Shown: in pieces, positions 1 to 4,861 of the stretch
Position numbering within the stretch: the first letter of the stretch is position 1
Layout: every line of letters begins with the position of its first letter
Assembly: GCA_021791345.1 (NCBI GenBank)
Contig: JAJYWT010000122.1
Coordinates: 1 to 8,549 of the forward strand
Length of the DNA stretch: 8,549 bases
From: a bacterium
GTDB taxonomy: Bacteria > Chloroflexota > Dormibacteria > UBA8260 > Bog-877
Reading direction: 5' to 3'
Translations under genes and position numbers: made by a program
The notes under the pieces: model-generated
Told to the model about the DNA's origin: nothing
What the model saw: the letters and a program-made list of their open reading frames with translations, nothing else
The model's database searches: none

Positions 1-825
1 TCCGGCGCCCACGGCTTCAACTCCGTCCACGGCCGCATGGCCACGATCGCGACCGGTGCGGCCGCCGCCAACCGGGAGCTCATCCTGATCGGCGTCTCCG
101 GGGACGGGGACTCCCTCTCGATCGGGCTGGGCAATCTGGCCCACGCCATCCGGCGCAACGTGAACATGGCCTATCTCATTGAGAACAACGGGGTCTACGG
201 GTTGACCAAGGGTCAGTTCTCGGCCTCGGCCGACGTGGGCTCGCGCTCCCGGCGCGGGGATCTCAACCGGTTGCCCCCGGTGGACCCGATCATGCTGGGG
301 CTCAGCCTTGGGGCCACCTTCCTGGCCCGCGGGTTCTCCGGGGACAAGCGCCAGCTGGTGCCGATCCTGAAGGCGGCGGTGGCGCATCGGGGGTTCGCCC
401 TGGTGGACGTCATCTCGCCCTGTGTGCAGTTCAACGACCACGAGGGCTCGACCAAGAGCTACCGGTACATGCGCGATCACGAGCTGAGGGAGATCGAGGC
501 CGACTTCATCGGGCAGCATCAGGAGATCGTGGAGTCGCTGGTGCCGGACCGGGCTACCGAGGTCACCCTGCACGACGGCGCCCGGGTCAAATTCCGGGCG
601 GTTCCGGAGGGCTACGACCCCGCAGACCGGGGCGCGGTGGAAGCCTACCTGCGGGAACGCAGCCGCCACGGCGAGATCGCGACCGGGCTGCTGTTTTTGG
701 ACGAGTCCGCCCCGGAGATGCACGAGTTGGCGGGAACCTCCCGGACCCCCCTTGCCCAGCTGCCCTTTGCCAAGCTGTGTCCGGGCGCCGCTGAGCTGGA
801 CAACCTCCAGCGCCAGTTCCGCTAG
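1..825 (+). CDS. korB: 2-oxoacid:ferredoxin oxidoreductase, beta subunit (5' truncated by window edge)
   Basis: This is the thiamine-diphosphate-binding beta subunit of a 2-oxoacid (2-oxoglutarate or pyruvate type):ferredoxin oxidoreductase, which oxidatively decarboxylates a 2-oxoacid to acyl-CoA and reduces ferredoxin in the cytoplasm. The frame is open from base 1, so the visible 274 codons lack the N-terminus (in this family it carries the first cluster-binding cysteines). Visible here: the FNSVHGR stretch (residues 6-12), the ThDP/Mg motif GDGDS (34-38) ending in NN (62-63), then YGLTKGQ, and SPCVQFNDHEG around Cys141, the place where the family usually has another [4Fe-4S] ligand. It ends in tandem stops TAG TAA (823-828). 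The alpha subunit would be expected just upstream, outside the window. The family call is firm. The exact 2-oxoacid substrate cannot be read from the sequence, so the symbol is by family. Confidence 0.92.
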   Translation, partial: SGAHGFNSVHGRMATIATGAAAANRELILIGVSGDGDSLSIGLGNLAHAIRRNVNMAYLIENNGVYGLTKGQFSASADVGSRSRRGDLNRLPPVDPIMLGLSLGATFLARGFSGDKRQLVPILKAAVAHRGFALVDVISPCVQFNDHEGSTKSYRYMRDHELREIEADFIGQHQEIVESLVPDRATEVTLHDGARVKFRAVPEGYDPADRGAVEAYLRERSRHGEIATGLLFLDESAPEMHELAGTSRTPLAQLPFAKLCPGAAELDNLQRQFR

Positions 826-831
826 TAACCG

Positions 832-845
832 CCGCCCCGGGGCGG
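832..845 (+). terminator. GC-rich perfect palindrome after korB, possible terminator without a U-tract
   Basis: CCGCCCCGGGGCGG is a perfect 14-base palindrome starting six bases after the first korB stop. It could fold as a 5-bp stem with a CCGG loop. There is no T-run after it, so intrinsic termination is only a possibility. Such a string is also likely to arise by chance in DNA this GC-rich. Confidence 0.25.
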
Positions 846-889
846 AGTCCGGCGCGGGATCCGAAGCCCGGGCGTCGTCCAAGCTCCCG

Positions 890-895
890 TAGCCT
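890..895 (+). promoter_or_regulatory. TAnnnT -10 box for a leaderless otsA transcript
   Basis: TAGCCT matches the TAnnnT -10 consensus and its last T lies 5 bases before the ATG at 901, so transcription would start at or next to the A of the start codon. No Shine-Dalgarno sequence precedes ATG 901, which fits a leaderless mRNA. No TTGACA-like -35 is visible at the usual distance. The same arrangement occurs at 3281-3286 and 3317-3322. Confidence 0.5.
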
Positions 896-900
896 CACCC

Positions 901-2433
901 ATGAGCGGGGGCCGCTTTGTCATCCTATGCGGCATGCCCGGAATCGAACCGTACCTGCGGCGGATGCTGCAGGGGTGGCAGACGATCGTGGTCGCCAACC
1001 GCCCCCCCATCGACGTCCACCTGGAGGAGGGCAGGGTGGAGCGCATCACCAGAGGTGGTGGGGGGCTGGTGACCGCCATGGCCTCCCTGGCCCGCTCCAG
1101 CAACTCCACCTGGATCGGGGCCGCCCGCGGGGACGCCGATCGCGCCCTGATCAGGACCGCCGGCGCTGACGGCGTGGTCGAGGTGACGACCGAGGACCAG
1201 GAGAGCTTTCGGGTGGTCTTCGTGGAGTCCGACCCGGAGGCCTACGACCTCTACTACAACCAGATCAGCAATCCGCTCCTGTGGTTCATCCAGCACTATC
1301 TCTGGGACCTGGGCCGGGAGCCGATCCTGGACTCCGCCACGGGCCGGGCCTGGCGGGAGGGATACGTCCGGGTCAATCAGGACTTCGCCGACCAGGTGGT
1401 GAGGGTCGCCACCTCATCGCCGCTGCGGCCGCTGGTCATGACCCAGGACTATCACCTGTATCTCCTGCCGGCGATGGTCAGAGCCCGGCTGCCCGAGGCG
1501 CGGCTCCAGCACTTCATCCACATCCCCTGGCCCACCCCTCAGTACTGGAAGGTCATCCCCCGGCACATGCGCGACGGGATCCTGACGGGGCTGCTGGGGA
1601 ACGACGTGGTGGGGCTGCAGACCAGCCTGGATGTGCGCAACTTCCTCATGACCTGTGAGGAGAACCTGGGGCTGGGGGTGGACCACCGCCAGCGGATCGT
1701 GTTCTACGAGGGCCGCTCGGTCTGGGTGCGCGCCTACCCGATCTCCATCGACATCGACGGGATGACCCAGATGGCGGCCAGCCCGGCGGTGAGGCGCGAG
1801 GAGGAGCTGATCGCCACCTGGCGCCCGGAGATGCTGATCCTGCGGGTCGACCGCACCGACCTCAGCAAGAACATCGTGCGCGGCTTTCTGGCCTACGAGC
1901 GGCTGCTGGAGGCGCATCCGGAGCTGCGGGGCCGGGTGGTCTTCTGGGCCCTGCTGCAGCGCAGCCGGCAGAACGTGGACGCATACCGGGCCTACCTGGG
2001 GGCGCTGGTGGCGGCTACCGCCCGCGTCAACCGCCGCTTTCAGTCCGGCAGCTGGCTGCCGATCCGGCTGGAGGTCGCCGACAACCTCCACCGGGCGGTG
2101 GCCGCCTACAAGAACTACGACGCTCTGCTGGTCAACCCCATCTACGACGGCATGAACCTGGTCGCCAAGGAGGGGGTGCTCTGCAACGAGCGCGACGGGG
2201 TCCTGGTCCTCAGCGAGAACGCCGGCAGCTACGAGGAGCTCGGCCCCCACGCCCTGGGGATCAATCCCTTCGACATCGATCAGACCGCGGAGGCGCTCCA
2301 TTCGGCGCTGACGATGGCCAAGCGATACCGTGGCAACCGCGCCCGCCAGCTCCGCCAGATCGTGAGGCGCAACGACATCACGCGCTGGATCAGCGACCAG
2401 CTCCAGGACCTCAACGACCTGCTGGCGCAGTAG
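901..2433 (+). CDS. otsA: Trehalose-6-phosphate synthase (GT20 family)
   Basis: It transfers glucose from UDP-glucose to glucose-6-phosphate to make trehalose-6-phosphate, first step of the OtsAB pathway, in the cytoplasm. The 510 residues carry the GT20 landmarks: VVANRPP (30-36), GGGGLV (52-57), YYNQISN then W128, QDYH (182-185), FIHIPWP (205-211), the phosphate/nucleotide-binding R318 and K323 in the RTDLSKN segment (equivalent to RLDYSKG), and the donor-site motif DGMNLVAKE (416-424). It belongs to the divergent branch with NPIYDGMN instead of TPLRDGMN and a CNERDGVLVLSENAG C-terminal segment, which I recall from actinobacterial homologues. A different acceptor cannot be excluded, but the convergent otsB supports trehalose. 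Start: ATG 901 fits a TAnnnT box 5 bases upstream. ATG 934 or ATG 964 would give a more usual N-terminal length, but neither has a ribosome-binding site. Confidence 0.93.
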   Translation: MSGGRFVILCGMPGIEPYLRRMLQGWQTIVVANRPPIDVHLEEGRVERITRGGGGLVTAMASLARSSNSTWIGAARGDADRALIRTAGADGVVEVTTEDQESFRVVFVESDPEAYDLYYNQISNPLLWFIQHYLWDLGREPILDSATGRAWREGYVRVNQDFADQVVRVATSSPLRPLVMTQDYHLYLLPAMVRARLPEARLQHFIHIPWPTPQYWKVIPRHMRDGILTGLLGNDVVGLQTSLDVRNFLMTCEENLGLGVDHRQRIVFYEGRSVWVRAYPISIDIDGMTQMAASPAVRREEELIATWRPEMLILRVDRTDLSKNIVRGFLAYERLLEAHPELRGRVVFWALLQRSRQNVDAYRAYLGALVAATARVNRRFQSGSWLPIRLEVADNLHRAVAAYKNYDALLVNPIYDGMNLVAKEGVLCNERDGVLVLSENAGSYEELGPHALGINPFDIDQTAEALHSALTMAKRYRGNRARQLRQIVRRNDITRWISDQLQDLNDLLAQ

Positions 2434-3274
2434 CCGTCCTCGGGCGCCTGGGCGCCTCCTTAGCCAGGGATGCCGCCAGCTCCTCCAGGACCGCCGCCCA
2501 CGCCGCCGGCCCGTCCAGGCACCGGTCGGCGGTCTCCGCGACCAGGGGGCTGGACTCGGGGCTGAGGATGCCGATCGCGCAGGCCAGCTCCAGGTCGGGG
2601 CGGCGGCGGTGCAGCTCCTCCATCGCCGGCAGGTCCCCCAGGTCGTCTCCCGCGAAGACACACCCGCGCGGGCTCAGCCGGTCCAGGATCGCCGCCAGGG
2701 CCGTGCCCTTGTTGCCGCTCTTGGGGGGACGCACCTCCACCACCAGCTTGCCGCGCACCACATCCAGCCCATCGGCGCGGGCCACCTGCTCCACCATCCG
2801 GCGCACCAGCTGGGCCGCCCGGCGGGGCTCGGGGGAGTTGCGGTAATGCACCGCGACTCCCATGGTCTTGGTCTCGACCTGCACCCCGGGCAGCCAGTCG
2901 GTGAGCTCCTCCAGGCTCTGCGCCAGCCGCACCAGCCGCTCGGACGGTGGAGTCGGTGGAGGGAGCGGCTCCTCCCTGGACAGCCGCATCCACGGCTCCA
3001 GCCCGTAGCTGCCCAGCAGCAGGACCCCGGGGATCGGGCATTGGACCGCCAGGTTGGCCAGGTCCCGGGCGCTGATCACCGCGACCGGCGTCCGGGCTGC
3101 CAGGGTCGCCATGGCACCGGCCGCCTGGGGTAGCGGGCGCGCCCTGCGCGGATCCCTGACCACCGGTGCGATCGTCCCATCGAAGTCGGTGGCGATCAGC
3201 AGGCTGCCCCGGCGGGCGAGCCGCACCCAGGGGGCGATCAGCTCGGACCGGTCGCCGGCAGCTCTAAGTCCCAC
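2411..3274 (-). CDS. otsB: Trehalose-6-phosphate phosphatase (HAD superfamily)
   Basis: It dephosphorylates trehalose-6-phosphate to trehalose, second step of the pathway. The product is 287 residues from GTG 3274. HAD motif I is DFDGT (30-34; nucleophile D30, acid D32), motif II is the Ser of VISAR (66-70), followed by GSYGLE (88-93; most homologues have GxHGxE). The cap holds KTMGVAVHYR (136-145) and VRPPKSGNKG (181-190, motif III Lys probably K189), and motif IV is GDDLGDLPAM (209-218). The reading frame stays open upstream to 4144, but that extension runs antisense to two membrane-protein genes. GTG 3274 is chosen because TATGAT at 3286-3281 sits 6 bases upstream, consistent with leaderless initiation, and because about 29 residues before motif I is usual. 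Its 3' end overlaps otsA by 23 bases, tail to tail. No other start is as good. Confidence 0.93.
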   Translation of the reverse strand: MGLRAAGDRSELIAPWVRLARRGSLLIATDFDGTIAPVVRDPRRARPLPQAAGAMATLAARTPVAVISARDLANLAVQCPIPGVLLLGSYGLEPWMRLSREEPLPPPTPPSERLVRLAQSLEELTDWLPGVQVETKTMGVAVHYRNSPEPRRAAQLVRRMVEQVARADGLDVVRGKLVVEVRPPKSGNKGTALAAILDRLSPRGCVFAGDDLGDLPAMEELHRRRPDLELACAIGILSPESSPLVAETADRCLDGPAAWAAVLEELAASLAKEAPRRPRTATAPAGR

Positions 3275-3280
3275 CTTTTG

Positions 3281-3286
3281 ATCATA
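3281..3286 (-). promoter_or_regulatory. -10 box TATGAT for a leaderless otsB transcript
   Basis: On the minus strand TATGAT (one mismatch from TATAAT) ends 6 bases before the GTG at 3274, so the +1 would fall on or beside the start codon. The intervening bases (CAAAAG) contain no properly spaced Shine-Dalgarno sequence. No convincing -35 is visible. This box is the strongest support for the choice of the GTG start. Confidence 0.6.
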
Positions 3287-3316
3287 GGAGGCGCACGGGA
3301 GCCGGCCGCCATCCGC

Positions 3317-3322
3317 TACCCT
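3317..3322 (+). promoter_or_regulatory. TAnnnT -10 box for the holin-like gene
   Basis: TACCCT matches TAnnnT and ends 7 bases before the ATG at 3330, again predicting a leaderless or nearly leaderless transcript. It lies 30 bases from the oppositely directed otsB -10 box, so the two divergent promoters share the 55-base gap 3275-3329 and their polymerase footprints must overlap. Confidence 0.5.
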
Positions 3323-3329
3323 GCATGAG

Positions 3330-3722
3330 ATGGCCAGGTCCGATCCCGCCGAGGAGCCGATCTCCCGACTCGTGAGCGAGTTCTCCGACGAGATGCGGCA
3401 GCTCGCGGCCGACGAACTGGCCCTGGCCAAGGCCGAACTCAAGCGCAGCGCCCGTCGGGGGATCCGGGTGGCGGTCGCGGGCGCGCTGGCGATGGTGGGT
3501 CTCAGTGTGTTCTGCATCTTCGCCCTCATCACCCTGGTCGAGTGGATCCCCAACCACACCCTGGTGGCGGGGATAGTCGCGTTGGCGGGGCTGGTACTGC
3601 TGGGGGCGGGAGCTGCGGCGGTCTGGTCCAACCGGCACCTGTGGCCGTTCACCGACAGCAAGCAGAGCCTGATTGAGGATCTCGAGTGGGCACGACTCCA
3701 GAGCAAGCGCGCGCACAGATAG
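3330..3722 (+). CDS. Holin-X-like small membrane protein (phage holin superfamily III / DUF1469 type)
   Basis: The 130-residue protein has a charged amphipathic N-terminal helix (about 10-42) containing the ELALAKAELK segment typical of this family, two hydrophobic segments (about 46-70 and 77-99), and a hydrophilic C-tail. This is the architecture of the putative actinobacterial holin-X family. Members are widespread chromosomal genes in bacteria without prophage, so the holin name is historical and lysis is not implied. No phage genes are seen nearby. ATG 3330 lies just downstream of a TAnnnT box, and an out-of-frame ATG at 3325 is ignored. The last 37 bases overlap the next gene, indicating translational coupling. 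Function is unknown, and a role at the cell membrane is inference from the two hydrophobic segments. Confidence 0.85.
   Translation: MARSDPAEEPISRLVSEFSDEMRQLAADELALAKAELKRSARRGIRVAVAGALAMVGLSVFCIFALITLVEWIPNHTLVAGIVALAGLVLLGAGAAAVWSNRHLWPFTDSKQSLIEDLEWARLQSKRAHR
3675..3679 (+). promoter_or_regulatory. Ribosome-binding site GAGGA for the DUF3618 gene
   Basis: GAGGA lies inside the end of the holin-like gene, 6 bases before GTG 3686. It is the clearest Shine-Dalgarno sequence I see in the window and decides the GTG start. It contrasts with the first genes of transcripts here, which appear leaderless. Confidence 0.65.
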
Positions 3723-4138
3723 CGGTCACCCGGGCGCGGGCCGGGGCGACCCTCGACCGCATCGAGGCCCGGCTCCGCAGGGAGCTGGACCCCAAGTGGC
3801 GGCTTCGTCGGGACGGCGCCCGCCTCGCGGCCGGGGTGCTGGTGGTGGCGGTGGTGGGGACCGTCTACGTGGTCCGGCAGCGCCGCCGCCGCCGCGAGGA
3901 GCCGACCACCACCGACTGGATCGAGGAGATGCCCGATGAGTGGCGTCGCCGCCTGCAGGAGCTGCTCGAGGAGGCCGCGGGCCGAACCATGGTTCCCGGC
4001 GCCACCTCCCGGGCCAAGCGCTCGCGCGGGCCCCTGCAGGCGCTGGCGCTCAGGGCCGGTCGGATGGCGGCGCCGGTCGTGATGAACGCGGTGGCCGAAC
4101 GGGTGGCGCGCGGACAGGGCGCCAACGCCGACGACTGA
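3686..4138 (+). CDS. DUF3618 family membrane-anchored protein
   Basis: The 150-residue protein starts TPEQARAQIAVTRA and continues with a helical ATLDRIEARL stretch (21-30), the N-terminal signature of DUF3618 (usually TPEQ/LRxxIExTRxxLxxTVDxL). One hydrophobic segment follows (about 46-63), then a run of arginines (64-70) that predicts the C-terminal side is cytoplasmic. The C-terminal half is charged and helical, without a motif I know. DUF3618 proteins commonly sit next to holin-X-like proteins, as here, and the pair probably works together at the membrane, although no biochemical role is established. Start GTG 3686 has a good ribosome-binding site, and the gene overlaps its upstream partner by 37 bases, in a different frame. 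Confidence 0.82.
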   Translation: MGTTPEQARAQIAVTRARAGATLDRIEARLRRELDPKWRLRRDGARLAAGVLVVAVVGTVYVVRQRRRRREEPTTTDWIEEMPDEWRRRLQELLEEAAGRTMVPGATSRAKRSRGPLQALALRAGRMAAPVVMNAVAERVARGQGANADD

Positions 4139-4161
4139 TCTCACACTCAGCGGGCTCCGGG

Positions 4162-4182
4162 CTCAGGGGGCGGGACCCTGGG
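4162..4182 (+). terminator. Hairpin between the DUF3618 gene and the GNAT gene
   Basis: CTCAGGG (4162-4168) can pair with CCCTGGG (4176-4182) as a 7-bp stem with one G-U pair around a 7-base loop. There is no T-tract, and the hairpin ends 7 bases before ATG 4190. It could be a weak terminator for the membrane-protein pair or a structure covering the initiation region of the next gene. The 51-base gap otherwise shows no clear promoter or ribosome-binding site. Confidence 0.25.
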
Positions 4183-4189
4183 CCTCCGG

Positions 4190-4861
4190 ATGAACGAGCC
4201 ATCCGCACCCAGCTCCCGGGTCGGGGTCCGGCGGCTCGATCAGTCCGACGCCGACCGTATCGGGGAGATGCTGGCACGGGCCTTCGCCGCCGACCCCACC
4301 TCGGCGTGGCTGTTTCCGCAGGCCGCGTCGCGCGCCGCCAAGCTGAGCCGCTGGTACCGGCTCACGGCGCGGATCCTGCTCGCGACGGGGGAGGGCTGGG
4401 GGACTGAGGACCTCAGTTCGGCCGCCCTCTGGCTGTCGATGGGCGCCGCGGCCGCCGGCGGCACGCATGGCAGAGCCGGCGACCTCTTGCGTTGGAACCT
4501 TCGCGCGGTGGCCCTGATGGGGCGGAGGCTCCCCTCGGCCGCCTGGACCACCGCCCGTGTCCACCAGCTGCACCCCCGCGGCCCGGCCTGGTACCTGGCG
4601 GTGCTGGGCACCGAGCCGGCGCGCCAGGGGCAGGGGCTTGGCTCCGCGGTCCTGGCGCCGGTGTTGGAGCGCTGCGACCGGACCGGGGTCCAGGCCTACC
4701 TGGACACGGTTACCAGATCCGATGTGCGCTTCTACGAGGGCCGCGGTTTCCGGGTCGTGGCCGAGCTCAGCCCCGCCCGCGCCCCCCACTTCTGGGTGAT
4801 GCGGCGACCGCCGCTCCCTGAGCGACCCCGACCCGAGCCCGGAGCGGCCGCTCACTCGTAG
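4190..4861 (+). CDS. GNAT family N-acetyltransferase
   Basis: The 223-residue protein has the Gcn5-related acetyltransferase fold. Residues 11-43 form the usual first strand and helix (VRRLDQSDADRIGEML followed by AF, DP and WLFP), the acetyl-CoA pyrophosphate loop is RQGQGLG (145-151, the Q/RxxGxG/A motif), and FYEGRGF (181-187) is the characteristic C-terminal segment. HPRGPAWYLAVLG before the loop is the typical fourth strand. It transfers an acetyl group from acetyl-CoA to an amine. The substrate cannot be read from the sequence. The middle region (about 85-125) is alanine-rich and not diagnostic. ATG 4190 has no clear ribosome-binding site and no TAnnnT box, so its expression may depend on the upstream pair. 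The last 10 bases overlap the oppositely directed ABC permease gene. Confidence 0.88.
   Translation: MNEPSAPSSRVGVRRLDQSDADRIGEMLARAFAADPTSAWLFPQAASRAAKLSRWYRLTARILLATGEGWGTEDLSSAALWLSMGAAAAGGTHGRAGDLLRWNLRAVALMGRRLPSAAWTTARVHQLHPRGPAWYLAVLGTEPARQGQGLGSAVLAPVLERCDRTGVQAYLDTVTRSDVRFYEGRGFRVVAELSPARAPHFWVMRRPPLPERPRPEPGAAAHS

Noticed and set aside
1414..2661. A 415-codon minus-strand open frame across otsA
   Set aside because: It is a low-complexity antisense shadow of the otsA coding frame and also overlaps the true otsB frame.
3330..4138. Prophage remnant suggested by the holin-like protein
   Set aside because: No integrase, endolysin, structural genes or attachment repeats are present. This holin-X family is common on bacterial chromosomes outside prophages.
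3275..4144. Upstream extension of the otsB frame, which would make a 577-residue protein
   Set aside because: The extension lies antisense to the holin-like and DUF3618 genes and has no recognisable domain. The HAD domain needs only the part from GTG 3274, which has its own -10 box.
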